Shown here: positions 23,466 through 35,485 of the stretch, in pieces
Position numbering within the stretch: position 1 is the first letter of the stretch
Layout of the letters: each line of letters starts with the position of its first letter
NCBI GenBank assembly: GCA_036245805.1
Contig: BTRK01000006.1
Location: 26,072,365 to 26,136,364 of the forward strand
DNA: 64,000 nt
Direction: 5' to 3'
Origin: Pristionchus mayeri
Lineage: Eukaryota > Nematoda > Chromadorea > Rhabditida > Neodiplogasteridae
Notes under the pieces: model-generated
The model's database searches: none
The model's input: only the letters and a program-made list of their open reading frames with translations
Told to the model about the DNA's origin: nothing
Translations under genes and position numbers: made by a program

Positions 23466-23836
23466 AGGGTGGCGAAAATGGCTCAACGGGTCGTCTTTTA
23501 GAGAGCGAAAAAGGGTCAGGAAAGGATAGAGGATAAACTTCCCGCTGGCATAGATGAGCCTTGAGCCATTTGTGAGCCTTTTCGGACGGATCACAAACCG
23601 CTCAGGGGTAGAGACGCGAGAGAGTGTGTGGATGTGAGAGAGCAGGGAAGGGGAACTGACAGGGGGGGGGGGAGAAGAGGGGAGAGACTTCCGATACCCT
23701 TGAGCCGCCCAAAACGGCTCAGGGTTGTAAAACGGCTCGAGCCGACGAGAGGGGGGGGCTGTAAACCCCCTCTCAAGAATGAGCCGCGAGAGGGTGTAAA
23801 CAAGACGGATATCCTTGAGCCATTCTCGCCACCCTA
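23466..23836. repeat. MITE, family D copy
   Basis: Ends AGGGTGGCGAAAATGGCTC and the matching inverted end at about 23820-23836 define the element. It shares GAGCCG motifs with the copy at 11048. Just upstream, 23412-23459 is a short plus-strand copy of the exon sequence at about 56160-56215 (minus strand). Confidence 0.8.
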
Positions 23837-23883
23837 GTGGAGAGCCGTGGTTATGGAATTCGAGCATCTATTAGAGACCCGTT

Positions 23884-24224
23884 TTATTCCCCCCAATCAT
23901 AAAAACATTTGCGGACCCCTAAGAGGTGTTTGCGATCATCAGACTCCTTATCGACTGATAATTGGTCGAGCTTCGCAAATTGTGATCCTTGGATTCTAAC
24001 GTTCACCGGTCTCTTTCCATTCTTCGTCTCATTAGGTGGCGGTGGCGGAGGAGGAGGGAGTAGTGCCGTCAAAGTCGCAGCAATGAAATCCCCGCAGTCG
24101 TATTTGTGGAAGAGTGTCTTGGCATATGCGAATATCTCCTTTCTTGCAGCTTTGGCCCAGTTCATTTCATCTTCTGTTTGAGTGGAGAAGACACGGGAAG
24201 AATCGACCAGACAGGCGTACTCTG
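23884..24224 (-). CDS. Fragment W, possible member of the U/V gene family
   Basis: A splice acceptor (CCGTTGCAG) ends at 24225 and opens a frame that starts with two bases of a codon, the same phase as the second exon of V and of both U modules. It runs to TAA at 23884-23886, about 112 residues: a helical-looking first half (EDEMNWAKAARKEIFAYAKTLF) followed by a run of eight prolines and a basic-acidic tail. Similarity to U and V is weak at the residue level; the case rests on phase, position and a shared repeat (family H) upstream in V and W. Upstream exons are not found, a LINE 3' end lying at 24610-25086. Function unknown. Confidence 0.5.
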
Positions 24225-24349
24225 CTGCAACGGAGCCGCATCCCTTCTCCAACTATATTAAAGGAGGGGTCACGGGAGTCACTAACTTTTCAAAACATGA
24301 TACCGTAGTACACGCGCAGAGGTTTAATCACAAAATGGTTAAATCATAT

Positions 24350-24470
24350 TAAAGTTACCGGCCAGGACGAAATTTACGCCCAATTATTAATTCAGAAACG
24401 GATTGAGGATCGCTTAATTAGCAGGGATAGAACAAACAAAAATGCGAAAAATCAATAATTTACCCAGGGC
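24350..24470. repeat. Short dispersed repeat, family H
   Basis: A segment of about 115 bases running from AAAGTTACCGGCCAGGACGA to AAATGCGAAAAATCAATAAT. Copies lie at 34850-34965 (opposite orientation) and 63894-64000. Two of the three sit just upstream of exons of the V/W family. Confidence 0.75.
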
Positions 24471-24609
24471 GTGACCTGGAAGCATCAGGCCCAAGTGATT
24501 GATCCAGGAAAAGTGCGCAAAATTCAAACACGAATATCAGATCCCTCTGGGTCCGCCCACTTTTCCAAGTCACGAAAATTGGATAACCTCTTTTTGGCAT
24601 CATATCACG

Positions 24610-25086
24610 CCATTCACGAGAGAATCGAGCTTCTCTACCTTCATACCCTGATCGTTTGAAACTTCTTGGCATGCGCCCGCTTACTGAGAGGAGAGTCATA
24701 GGTGATATTTGTATGACTCATATGATTATGACTGGATCCACTATTATTCCCCGTTCATCATTCTATGTATACAAACCTCAACGAGACCAGCGAGATCGAA
24801 CATCAACATTTGGTATCAATATCGAACTGACCACCAGCACTTCTAGATTTCATTCCTTTCCTGTTAGAACATCCAGATGGTATTCCCAACTCCCTGAAGA
24901 AATTCGAACCGCCCCCAACATAAGAGTATTCAAGCGCCGATTACTGAACCACCCCTTAATCGCCATACTCTCTCACACTGATTAATTACTGAGAGTCAAT
25001 TCCCATTTCCTTGCTATTTGACCACTGATGTACCTTACTGTTTCGTCGCGCCTCGGGCGCAGATAAATTATTATTATTATCATTAT
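24610..25086 (+). pseudogene. 5'-truncated LINE, ORF2 C-terminus and 3' tail
   Basis: The frame ending at 24985 (SYPDRLKLLGMRPLTERR, then WYSQLPEEIRTAPNIRVFKRRL) is typical of the region behind the reverse transcriptase in CR1/Jockey-like LINEs. It is followed by a short 3' UTR with CGCCTCGGGCGCAGATAAAT and an (ATT)n tail at 25063-25086, the usual LINE terminus. Everything upstream has been lost. Confidence 0.85.
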
Positions 25087-25665
25087 TATAAAATCGCCAT
25101 TCCTGGGAATGGAGCTGAAATCGTGAAATGAGTTCCAACCGGTTTCGGGCACCCTGAGGCATGTCTCACGAGTGCCACGGCGCAGTGTGAGGCTCATGCG
25201 TCGCGTGACGCGTCGCGGTCATTGCCCATATGCTTCAAATAGGCCTAAATTGAATTTCCTTTTGGCTTAGGGTAGTTCAGCATGTCCGAATTCATGAAAG
25301 CAAATTAGAATTATTTAAAAAATATATATAAAAGATGTTTCCGCAGGTCAGATTTATAAAAATAAAATTTCAACGTGTTTAGAAAAGGCCTATCTTGCAC
25401 AATGTTGCCGACCATTTTTTACCTTTGTTTATACATGATAAAATTGTTCGATGCGTGTAATTTGTGCAAGATCGCAAAAAACATGTAAATATTCACAAAT
25501 ATTAGCGTAAGGGCGGTTTGAAATTTGAATTCAACGTTGAAAATGTATTGGCGGGAACAAGTAGGTTTCGGTCGCTTGGGACTCCTACCGCGAATATCTT
25601 TACTGATAAGGTTCACTCTTACAAGTTCTTGACTCTGCGTTTCCTTAAGGCTGTGATTTCCGTGT
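25087..25665. repeat. Family F piece and 490-base dispersed repeat
   Basis: 25087-25170 is part of dispersed family F (GGAATGGAGCTGAAATCGTG). 25169-25665 is repeated in the same orientation at 35659-36155 with high identity over its ends and more change in the middle. No gene is supported. Confidence 0.8.
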
Positions 25666-25729
25666 GTCTACGTGACCCCCGAAAGCTTTTTGTGCATACT
25701 TCATGTTGGAGCTGCCTACGTAGGGTCGC

Positions 25730-26425
25730 ATATCTGCATCACCCACTTTGGGAACAGTTTTCTTGGATACGGTGTAAGAAAGAGCAAAATTGACCTCTGA
25801 GTGACCCCAACTCATTTTTTGAGCACTATCGATCCATACAATAAATTTCTCTAAAACCCATTTTTAAGAGTGGTACACTGTGTGTCTATTTTCTCAAAAA
25901 TCTAGATAAAGCAGCAGCTGAAATTTTCACAGTAGATGCAGCTCAGCTTTCCAGTAAGTGGATTGCGAAAAAAAATACGAGGCGGCTTGTGAGAGTTTCG
26001 ACCTTTTAACTTCGTCTGGATCGTTTGAACTTTATTTTCAACAGGCGAATTAATTTCACACCGCTTTTTTCGGAGCGATCGGCCGAAAGTGATCGATTTC
26101 CTATCGATATCCCCGTTGAAAATAAAGTTCAAACGATCCAGGCGAAGTTAAAAGGGCGAAAAAGGGCCGCCTCGTATTTTTTTTCGCAAACCACTTATTG
26201 GAAAGCTCTCGCTGAGCTGCATCTACTGTGAAAATTTCAGCTGCTGCTTTACCTACATTCTTGAGAAAATTGACCTGCAGTGTACCACTCTTAAAAATGG
26301 ATTTTAGAGAAATTGGTTTGTATAGATCGAGAGCTCAAAAAATGAGTGGGGGTCACTCAGAGGTCAATTTTGCTCTATCTTACACAGTATCTAAGAAAAG
26401 TGCTCTCAAAGAGGGTGATGCCCAT
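25730..26425. repeat. Palindrome with outer family F ends
   Basis: Long inverted arms (25730-26060 and 26080-26425) meet near 26070. They include CAGCAGCTGAAATTTTCACA and its complement. A run of about 22 G follows at 26447. The frames inside are mirror copies. Confidence 0.85.
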
Positions 26426-26764
26426 AGATGTGCAGGGATTGTATCGGGGGGGGGGGGGGGGGGGGGGGAGCCCATCCGGATGGGCACCCCCCTCGACGTA
26501 TGGTCAAAACTCGATCGGTAGGTCAAGACTAAGTACCATAACCAATCGATAGTACAGTACACCCTGATACCGTATATGGATACCGTAACCCGCGAATATC
26601 GCAAACTAACTTTATTTTTAAAAAGTCCTGGCACCGTGCCCAATCGATTGTACAGTACCCAAGTCAATACCGTAACCGAGTTCCATGGGTCAGATCCAGT
26701 TCCTTGGGACAAACATTTTTCAAAAAATCCTAAGCGATTATAAAATTATTCTACAGTAATGAAC

Positions 26765-28197
26765 ATAGGTGGGCACCATTGCCTCCAGAGGCAATACCCC
26801 CCCCCCCCCGGTTTTGGCCTCCGACCCCCTCCCCCACCCCGGTTTTAGAAATCGCCACTCCACATCAAGAAGAAAAAATGCTGAATTACTGCTGTGTTCC
26901 CATAATCCATTTCTAAGCCCTTAGAAATGGATTATGGGAACACACACGATCATTTTCGAAGGTTGATAAAAAATAAAAGTTGATGCTGAATGATAATACA
27001 TTTTAAATTTGTAGGGAAAAAAATGAAACAGAAATAGAACGAGGCGTCAATGAAAACCGGAAAAAATTTTGCATTCTGTCATACTTGTAACTTTTCCATA
27101 ACATTAAAATATTCGATGTGCAAAAAATTAATCAAATTTTTCAACATCGGTCATCCTGATCCATCCCTGGGAGTCGGGAAATGATTTTGCTTTCATTGGA
27201 AAACTCGTCATATAAGCTCCGGAGGGGGTTGCTTTTCTGACATTTATAGAGTCATCAGAAAAGCAACCCCCTCCGGAGCTTATATGACGAGTTTTCCAAT
27301 GAAACCAAAAGCATTTCCCGACTCCCAGGGATGGATCAGGATGACCGATGTTGAAAAATATTTAAATTTAATTAATTTTTTGCACATCGAATATTTTAAT
27401 GTTATGGAAAAGTTACAAGTATGACAGAATGCAAAATTTTCCTTTTCCCGGCTCTCTCCGTATTTTCCGGTTTTCATTGACGCCTCGTTCTATTTCTGAT
27501 TCATTTTTTCTCTACAAATTTAAAATGTATTATCATTCAGCATCAACTTTTATTTTTTATCCCCTTCGAAAATGATCGTAGCTAATGATACAATTAGTTT
27601 ACAACTGAGATTACTAGACCACGAGGGCTCACAGGCGCGGCCTCAGAGCTACGCAATTGCACAGGAGACGGACCACGCGCTCTCTCTCCCCTCCCCCCCC
27701 CCCGCGTTTCTCTAACCCGCGGCGACTAGAGCGCGCCCTCCCAACCTACGGTCGCGCTTCCTCCCTTCGATGTGCAGGCAGACCGTGTACTCTCTCACTT
27801 TCTCTGACCGACGAGAGATCATGCGATCTAGAGAGACGATAGACTACGGTAACCCGCGTCCTACCGTGTCCCATTTTTCATTTGAAAAATGAGGTCCGAC
27901 TTTTTGTTCACCACCTGAACCCCCGTGTAGACAGTAGGTTATCTCCTACCCTTTATGATGGAAAATGATCAATCAGTAAGGAAAATATATTTATCACAAT
28001 TTATACGTTATATTAATCCGTATATCTTCCTTCATAGCGCGCGGCGGAACTGGCGGAACGGCGGAAAGAAAAAATGTTTATGCCTATTTTTCATGTTTTT
28101 TTCTTCCGATTTGACGCCTCAGCATCCCCCCCCCCGGTTTTTGCCCTCCGACCCCCTCCGGTTTTCGAATCTCAGAGGCAACCCCTGTCCACCTATG
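26765..28197. mobile_element. Non-autonomous hAT-like element with 8-base target duplication
   Basis: The terminal inverted repeats begin CATAGGTGGGCACC and CATAGGTGGACAGG. They are flanked on both sides by GTAATGAA (26757-26764 and 28198-28205), an 8-base duplication as made by hAT transposases. The 1433-base interior holds a large palindrome (26946-27580), C-rich runs and no transposase. A further end of the same family starts at 2096. Confidence 0.85.
26946..27580. repeat. Palindrome inside the hAT-like element
   Basis: Arms of about 290 bases meet near 27235, with ends CGATCATTTTCGAAG and its complement. The arms are nearly identical, so a transcript would form a long hairpin. Confidence 0.9.
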
Positions 28198-28312
28198 GTA
28201 ATGAAAGATACGGTAGGATAATTAAAAATCATTTCACTATCGATTTTAAAATTTTAGAAAAATGTTTGACCCAAGGAACTGGATCTGACCCATGGAACTG
28301 GGTTACGGTAGT

Positions 28313-28317
28313 GACGC

Positions 28318-28352
<35 letters not shown>

Positions 28353-28560
28353 ATTGTATCGTGCACAACTATGGTGATGCCGATATACGACCCTACCTAA
28401 GGATCTCCAAAATGAAGTATGCACAAAAAGATTTCGGGGATCACTCAGACATGCCTCAGGGTGCCCAAAACCGGTTGGAACTCATTTCACCATTCCCATA
28501 CTCTGCTCGATTCTCTCATGAGAGGCGTGCTATACACACACGCCCCCCCCCCCCCCCCCC
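28313..28560. repeat. Poly-C run, family F piece and second poly-C run
   Basis: About 32 C occupy 28319-28350, then a family F arm (28353-28545) ending in TCTCATGAGAGGCGTG, then about 20 C to 28561. Such G-tract sequence on the other strand can form quadruplexes. Confidence 0.9.
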
Positions 28561-30945
28561 CGGAACATCGACATAGACCTTCCGAAAATATATCGCGCTG
28601 TAAAATCGCTCTGCGGCAAACATAGAAATGATTTTTCTGAATTAAAACGCGTTCTCTGTAAGAATGTAACGAAAAGGCCCGGGGGTGGCACAGGTTTTTC
28701 AAAATGATCTCCCAGCAGCCATACTTTAGGTAGAGAGTCACCAAGAGTGGACTACAATTCAGCCGGAAAATGTTTCAAAAATGTTAAATTTTTGGGGCGA
28801 AATTTGAGAAAAAAATATTTTCGATTTCAGAGACAAGATATATGCCATATGAGGCCAGTCGTCTAAGAATCGACAAATGTCTGGCACAGCGAAATTTCGA
28901 AAACACGTGCAAAGGGGTTCTCGATGATGCTGATCATCATGACCTACTTCATTTTGCACCAATCCGATCGGTGCAGTCGGGCTGCAGGTTGGATTTTTTA
29001 CATTTTCTTTCGTTTTTCTACGATAACACGACAGGGAGCAGACAGGGAGCAAATATGTTATCTCTATTTGCGAAGTGAAACATAATTCATTCTCTCATTC
29101 ATCATTCCTCGAGATAGGAATGACTTCAAATTGAAGAAGTAAAAACACGTGTAGCAAAAAATAGTCAATTTATAAACACGTGCATAGCATACGAAAAATG
29201 ATCGTATTGACGAGACGCATCTCCTCATGTAAACGCCTGACCCTACACTTTTCTAGTATTCGAGAAAAATTTTATAATTCAGTTCGCAATAACAATAGAG
29301 CTATTAGATTTGCATAATTGGATTCTATATGGCCTAATTGGTGTGGTATTCAAATTTCAGAGCAATAGCTGGTATACTTCTTGTGTTATCGTAGAAAAAC
29401 GAAAGAAAATGTAAAAAATCCAACCTGCAGCCCGACTGCACCGATCGGATTGGTGCAAAATGAAGTAGGTCATGATGATCAGCATCATCGAGAACCCCTT
29501 TGCACGTGTTTTCGAAATTTCACTGTGCCAGCCTCCGAAGCCGTTTTGCCGATTCTTCGGCAACCGGCCTCATATGAAAGAGCATGAAAAGTTATGAGTT
29601 ATGAGCGCAATCGCCGACCAGGGTTCAATCCCTGCCGGCGCATATCTTTTGCAAAGTGTTTTGCTTGCTTTCAATCTTTACTGCGGTAGGGGGGAAGTGG
29701 TCGGCGACCAAATTCTAAGACTTTTTTACTTCGGTGAGTTTTCGATCAGATGCGATCTACGGCCAGAAATCGATATTTGTATTCAAAATATCGATTCCTG
29801 GCCGTAGATCGCATTTGATCGAAAAACTCACCGATGTAAAAAAGTGTTAGAATCTCATCGCCAACGCATCGCCCCCAACGCGGCAATGATTGAAAGCAAG
29901 CAAAACACTTTGCAAAAGATATGCGCCGGCAGGGATTGAACCCTGGTCGGCGATTGCGCTCTCGGTCCATGAAATTCCAAATTTTCATTGCAGATTCAGA
30001 ATCTGCGTGCAATAGAGCGCCACATGTCAAAAATTCAGGATTAACTTTTGAGTTTCATGGCGTGGAAATTTTCAAAGGAGAACTCGACGGAGAAAAAAGT
30101 TCTCCTTGCTGCCATTTCCGTTCTAGATGAGCTAGCGACTTGAAATTTGGACACAGAGGTGGTTTTTTATTCAGGAACATGTGTACTTCGTTAGGAGCCA
30201 CAATATTGAGTTTGAGCCGAGTTATTCAAAGTTCTCCCGAGTTCTCCTGCGATATCGCAAAAAAAACCACCTCTGTGTCCAAATTTCAAGTCGCTAGCTC
30301 ATCTAGAACGGAAATGGCAGCAAGGAGAACTTTTTTCTCCGTCGAGTTCTCCTTTGAAAATTTCCACGCCATCAGACGAGCAGTGAGATGACGATCACAG
30401 CTGGTCATAAAAAAATTTGGTTTTTTCGACATTGCACAGTCAAATTTTGATAAATTTGAAAACTGCCTTATATTTTGGCATAACTTTTCACGCTCTTTCA
30501 AATGGTGTATAGCTTGTCTCTGAAATCGAAAAATAATTTTTCTCAAATTTCGCGCCAAAAAGTTAACATTTTTGAAACATTTTCCGGCTGAAGTGTAGTC
30601 CACTCTTGGTAACTCCATACCTAAAGTATGGCTGATGGGAGATCATTTTGAAAAACCTGTGCCACCCCCCTCCCGTTCTAAAGGATAACGCGTTTTAAGT
30701 GACAATTCATAAAAAAAGGTACCAAAGTTTGGCAGCAAAAACCGCGATCGCGAACTGAAATCAATGTTTCAACTGAAAAATTAACGTGCCAACTCAGGCA
30801 AATTTGATGTGATTCAGGCATCTTACTTGACGAATCAGACAATTCTGACTGTAAAGAATTTGAACGTGTGCGCGTTTTGCCTAATTTCACCTGATGGGGT
30901 AACGCATTTTCAAAAGGTCTATGTCGATGTTCCGGGGGCCGTGTA
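28560..30945. repeat. Outer foldback containing several nested palindromes
   Basis: Arms at about 28560-28830 and 30540-30945 pair, both containing the CCACTCTTGG and CATTTTCCGGCTGA region. Nested inside are a palindrome at 28845-29585 (arms about 200 bases), the tRNA-like palindrome at 29605-29962, and another at about 30040-30380. No gene is supported between 28560 and 31140. Confidence 0.75.
29605..29962. repeat. Palindrome with tRNA 3'-half in both arms
   Basis: Each arm carries a T-arm-like sequence CCAGGGTTCAATCCCTG (29618-29634, and its complement at 29929-29945) ending GCCGGCGCA. In the left arm a TTTT follows. The centre near 29783 is a perfect hairpin around ATCGATATTTG. The 5' tRNA half is not evident. 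Confidence 0.7.
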
Positions 30946-31143
30946 CGCATCTAGCCTCTGGTCAATCGATAGCTAGATAAAGTAAGAACAAACGCGTTTA
31001 ACTTCCGCGCGCGAAAAAAATGCTGGTGAACCATGATCATGGTTCTCGTTGTGGGACTTACACTTTAAAAAAAGAAGTCCTCGGCCGGTAACTTTAATGG
31101 ATGTTGACCACCATACAACAATACATTTATTAACAAATTCTAT

Positions 31144-34100
31144 CTAGAAACCAGGCAATTCGAATAACTCACGTCTTCTCAATACATTCATTGCATTGTC
31201 GAATATAGGCTTGGAGAGGCCGATAAGAGTGGCATGATTCATCTGAAAGGTCGCGATGATAGCTGTCCAGAGCTGGCGGCGCTTGTTCACCCCTGTCCAT
31301 CCATGAACCCCGGGTCATGGTCAGGTAGGTGAAGACTAAGTACTGTACTAATAGATAGTACAGTACTTCCTGATAGCGTATATAGCTACCGTAACCCCGA
31401 TTACCGCGAACTGACTTTTTTCAAAAATTGAAAATACCATACCCTAATTAAAAAGTCAAAGTACCGTACCCAATCGATCGAACAGTACCACCAGATACCG
31501 TATCTCACTACCGTAACCCCGATTATCGCGAACTGGCTTTATTTTCAAAAAGTCAATATACCGTACCCAATCGATCCTACAGTACTCCCAGGTACCGTAC
31601 ACCCAAGCTCCACTTAATTTGTAATCCTCTGTTGTCTGTAGAGACTGTTAAGACCCATTTGCTAAATCACCCTAATATTCTGTGTACTCTTGGAATAGAA
31701 AATCAGAAATCTTTAACAACTACCATCACCCATCACCCTTTTCTCTTTCTTCTCGATCCCTCCCCCAACCATTCGCATACTCCTTCGATCTTCTCCGATC
31801 TCCTGTCTCACAAGCTTCCAATAAGACATACATTGGACCAGCGGCCACTCCTCCCGCTCACGAGGCTCCCTCGGCACTCTCATCTTTTATGCGACACAAA
31901 AAAGAAGATCAACCCCCTCCCTCTCTCCCCTTTCCGCACATTCTGCACCTGTTGAAGCACCCTAGTGGTGTACGATAAATATTAGGTTGATGAGAAAGTA
32001 ATGTTACCATGATGTTTGACCCCGCCTAAAATCCTTTTCGTTAAAGAGCTCAGGATATCTCAATATCATATATTAGGGGTTTACTTGGCAAATATATGTA
32101 TATGTTCAAACCTCGTCATGCTTTTTGGATGTCCGGAAAATTCAAGTTTTGCCAAATGTGATATTTTCGCACTTGCCTAAAAAATATTTTCTTCTTGTCG
32201 TATTTTGAGGGGAAAAATAACTATAAAACATCATATAGCGGAGTTAGAGCCCGTTAATAGTTCTCTCGAAAAAATAGGTCTAACATCGTTGCTGCCTCAA
32301 CATAGCACGAGTTACACGCCATTGAATTAAACTATTGGCGATGAAACACGTCTCATGAGATAATGTTTTCTGCTTCGAGGATCATTCAGACTTGCTGCTA
32401 CATAAGTGCGCTTCCATGGTACACGTTAACTCAAAATCATATTTATGTGGACAACCAATACTTCTACCAAATAAAGTAGCATTCATCATCCAGACAGAGA
32501 ATTTGGAACATCGAAATTCGACTATTGCAAAACTTCCTGTTTCCAGCATTGATGAAAAATCCTAACTTTTGTGGTTAACTGATAAAGTGACTCTATCTAT
32601 TAGTTTCTCTATCTATTAGGTGCAAAAGTTTCGTTACAAAATCACGATTAAAGTTTTTGAGCACTATTTTGCTTCGGTCTTGAGCAGTCCTCGTGTGGTT
32701 TCTTGTATGATGTATGATGTATGAGATGCATGTGTGCACTACATAGCGCAGATGGCATCGCACCTTACCAATCAGTAATACTTATGAGACAGCATTCCAA
32801 AGTCTGATAATTGCAATTTCTTAAGAACTTTTCGATTGATAACTATTCCTTGTGCAGAAATAATTGCGCCACTTCAACACCATTTTCGTGAAGTATGACC
32901 ACTAGCAATTCTACTGTGGCGAGTGATATGCATCAGCCGAAAAACAATCTGAGAAAATAGGCTCACATTCCGGAATTGTGGGGCATTGTATCTGGTATAT
33001 TTCGATTATCTTCACAGGGAGTCCTTGCTAGATGAGCCTTGGGGACTTACATAAATCATTATCAGAAGTGCCTACCACGAGGATACTATCATTGAACGTT
33101 GGTGAATATTCACCTATCCATTCGAGAGACTTCGCAAATATGGTTTTAAATCTCAAATTTGAACGACGAAATCGGTCTTTTTCTCCTCACTAGTTATCCG
33201 TGGAAACCCGACACTCCCATTTAACGTGTTTAATGGAAGCATCCACCCTTACTCATCAGTTTCTCTGAAGGATGGGAGTTGTGTGGAATTCGTTTAGTTT
33301 TAGCGATTATTTGTGTCGAACACCCAAAAAATGGTAATTTTGCAAATTTTCACTTATCACTGTTTTTCTACGGAATGACATTGGATCGATCCGGTAGAAA
33401 CTAACCATTGTTATGACCTAACACTGCCTCAAATAATACAAAGTTGGTATTTCATTCAGAAGAACTATTCAGAAGAAAATATGCAAAATACCTTGTAACG
33501 ACACTTTTGCACCAACCTGATACAAGTATTCATCTGGGCTAATTCAGGGAATAGCTCCTTTTTGATGAAATGTATTCGTTAACCGTATAGCAAAAGTCGA
33601 AATTTTGGCAATGTTGATCTTTTTATTATACAATACAGAAAATCTATGTTTTCTAAAGGTTCAAAAGGCTTGGGTTCAAATGTTTTTCTATGAAATGTAG
33701 CACTATAGTAATGCAAAGTGCTTTTTATTTAACTACTTTTGAGATCGATGCTTCTATTGTGACAGATACACTGTAAAGACTAGTATTTCTGTTGGTGTTC
33801 GGTTGGGTCAAGTTCATAAATGAGAGAATTTTCTGACAGGCCTTTCGCGACAGAGCAGATTCACATGCGGTGTTGTGATATTCATATGCCGTACTTTACG
33901 GATGATACGTAATATTTGACTAATCATAGCTCTGCGTGGAGTGATGAGCCAAAACGTAATCAGTTCAACTATCTGTTGATGCACCTTCGTCTTCATCCTG
34001 TGGCATCAATATTAATTGGATAGGCTTGAACCAAGTTGGTGGTTCAACCAACGCGCGATGGAAAGAGTATCCAAGCACGCAACAAGAATAAATAACAATA

Positions 34101-35283
34101 TGATAATCAGGCGGCAATAAAAGACGGGGCATCTCAAATTCAAAAATTTGAAAATCTAACATTACTTTCTCACCAACATGATAAATAAAATAAATACAAT
34201 AAAATAAGGTAAATAAACACCCCGTGTACAGTATCCCTTGCTACCGTAATCCACACCAGGCGGTCAATCGGAAACTAACTTTTTTCCCCTAAACTCTTTC
34301 AATTTAATTGATTCTTGGTCTATACCGTAGCCAATGTACAGTACCCCTTGCTACCGTAATCCACACCACAGCGGTCAATTGCCATCTGACTTTTTAGCTA
34401 TCCACGCCGGCGACGCCGCCGGCGTGGACAGCTATGTTCGCGATCCTCTTTCTCTCATTGCGACTCACTCCTTTGGACGACTTGTACTCTTTGAGCAGAC
34501 CAGAATGCAGCATCGAGCCCGCGAATACCCCAGCCAGATTACGACGAGCCATTGACTGAGCCGCCCTCAAGACCGCCTTCATCACGAGCTGTTCATCCTC
34601 CCCCACACTCACTCCTTCGTCTCCCCCTTCCCAGTGGCTCCAAAAAGAGAAGCCGAGATGCCATCGAATGCAGCCCGTGTGACCCACTGCGCATCCTCCA
34701 CTGCAAAACAAAAACAAAGTTATCAGCCGAGGACGAAATCCTGATCCCGAGGTTGTACGCGTTGTACGCTTGTATGAGAGTGTGCAAAAGTGAGAGAGCG
34801 CTGGATCAGCCTCCTTCAAAATCATCCTTTCCGGTGATCCCCTAGGGCTATTATTGATTTTTCGCATTTTTGTATATTCTTTTACAGCTTATACAAGCAT
34901 CGTCAATCCGGTGGTAAATTAATATTAGGGACTCAATTTCGTCCTCGGCTGGTAACTTTAAAGTTACCAGAAGATGAAATTAACCCCTTATTATTAATTT
35001 TCCATCAGCTAGACGACCTGATCACGCGCTCTCCCATACACACGACGCGCAAGAAAGGCATACAACCTTGGGATTGGCATTTCATACTCGTATGGTAACT
35101 TTGATTACTATACTATTAACTCTATTCTTCATTACCCTCACACTGCTCAGCGACCAACCATTTCCAGCCTTCTTCGCCCGAACACTTACTTTTGTCAAGC
35201 AGTACCATAACCCTCCCACTGAGGAGTAGCGACAGAAGATCTACTTCTTTCGAGAGTAAGTTCTTCTTCGTTTTATTCTTCAT
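31144..35283 (-). CDS. Gene V, tandem relative of gene U
   Basis: Exon 1 is 35283-35190 (ATG, 31 codons, ends in phase 1 with GTAAGT). Exon 2 is 34700-34613 (88 bases) and exon 3 is 34565-34469, exactly 97 bases, the same length and phase as exon 3 and exon 11 of U. Exon 2 ends FDGISASLFGATGKGETK, which resembles VDEVPIALLGSMGESEKL of U. A terminal coding piece, about 31292-31144, encodes VNKRRQLWTAIIATFQMNHA to ELFELPGF and a stop. It starts in phase 1, so at least one exon between it and exon 3 is missing from my model. The intervening intron holds two nested mariners. V starts about 200 bases after the stop of U. Function unknown. Confidence 0.65.
31330..31605. repeat. Family B pieces in tandem
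   Basis: Two to three copies of a roughly 110-base unit with CCGTACCCAATCGATC and CTACCGTAACCCCGATTA follow each other. Confidence 0.75.
31620..31980 (+). pseudogene. LINE 3' end fragment
   Basis: The start (VKTHLLNHPNI) resembles the last residues of the LINE ORF2 at 24950 (KRRLLNHPLI). It is followed by a C/T-rich 3' UTR and GATAAATATTA, comparable with the GATAAATTATTATT tail at 25060. A mariner-like element begins immediately after it. Confidence 0.5.
31982..34181. mobile_element. Mariner-like element, 2.2 kb, with a second one nested inside
   Basis: Ends TTAGGTTGATGAGAAAGTAA (31982) and the complementary CATTACTTTCTCACCAACAT (to 34181) are flanked by TA. A second element at 32616-33520 has ends TTAGGTGCAAAAGTTTCGTT and a complement containing CACTTTTGCACCAACCTGA, also at TA. 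I find no intact transposase in either. Both lie in an intron of gene V. Confidence 0.75.
32616..33520. mobile_element. Nested 905-base mariner-like element
   Basis: Inverted ends of about 27 bases share GTGCAAAAG and CGTTACAA. The left end lacks four bases present at the right. TA lies on both sides. The interior has no frame that I can match to a transposase, so it is non-autonomous or heavily decayed. Confidence 0.7.
34215..34400. repeat. Two tandem units with GTACAGTA.CCC and CTACCGTAATCC
   Basis: Positions about 34226-34280 and 34338-34393 are near copies. A GC-rich perfect hairpin CCACGCCGGCG/CGCCGGCGTGG follows at 34402-34428. Confidence 0.7.
34850..34965. repeat. Family H copy in intron 1 of gene V
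   Basis: It is the inverted counterpart of 24350-24470 and 63894-64000, running from TTATTGATTTTTCGCATTTT to GTCCTCGGCTGGTAACTTTA. Confidence 0.75.
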
Positions 35284-35485
35284 CCTACAACCCGCGCACA
35301 CTGTAAATAATCAGTAGCTAAATATTAATCATTTCTAGGAAGGTATGAACGACGTTACAAACGTTTTTTTTCCATTTCAAAATATCGTACATATTACATA
35401 TCCGTCTTTATCCGTTTGAATGATATATTTTCGAAATGATATTACTGAGTACAAGGAATGTAAACAAAATGATGGATGTTCTTGT

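Larger units (their letters stand above)
26525..28312. repeat. Family B copy split by a hAT-like insertion
   Basis: 26525-26756 is the left part and 28206-28312 the right part of palindromic family B. In the copy at 4872-5540 the two parts are joined by a short centre. The interruption is the element at 26765-28197. Confidence 0.8.

Noticed and set aside
23238..23867. 209-residue minus-strand open frame
   Set aside because: It runs through a family D MITE and repeat sequence, has no recognisable motif, and overlaps mirrored ends of the element.
28074..28625. Pro-rich plus-strand frames
   Set aside because: The prolines come from long poly-C runs between repeat pieces.
31632..31978. Two overlapping plus-strand frames of about 100 residues
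   Set aside because: Beyond a short LINE-like start the sequence is C/T-rich 3' UTR-like material ending in a LINE-type tail; no protein signature.
34394..34867. 157-residue minus-strand frame as a single gene
   Set aside because: It reads through two introns of gene V; the spliced exons 34700-34613 and 34565-34469 explain the conserved parts and give consistent phases.
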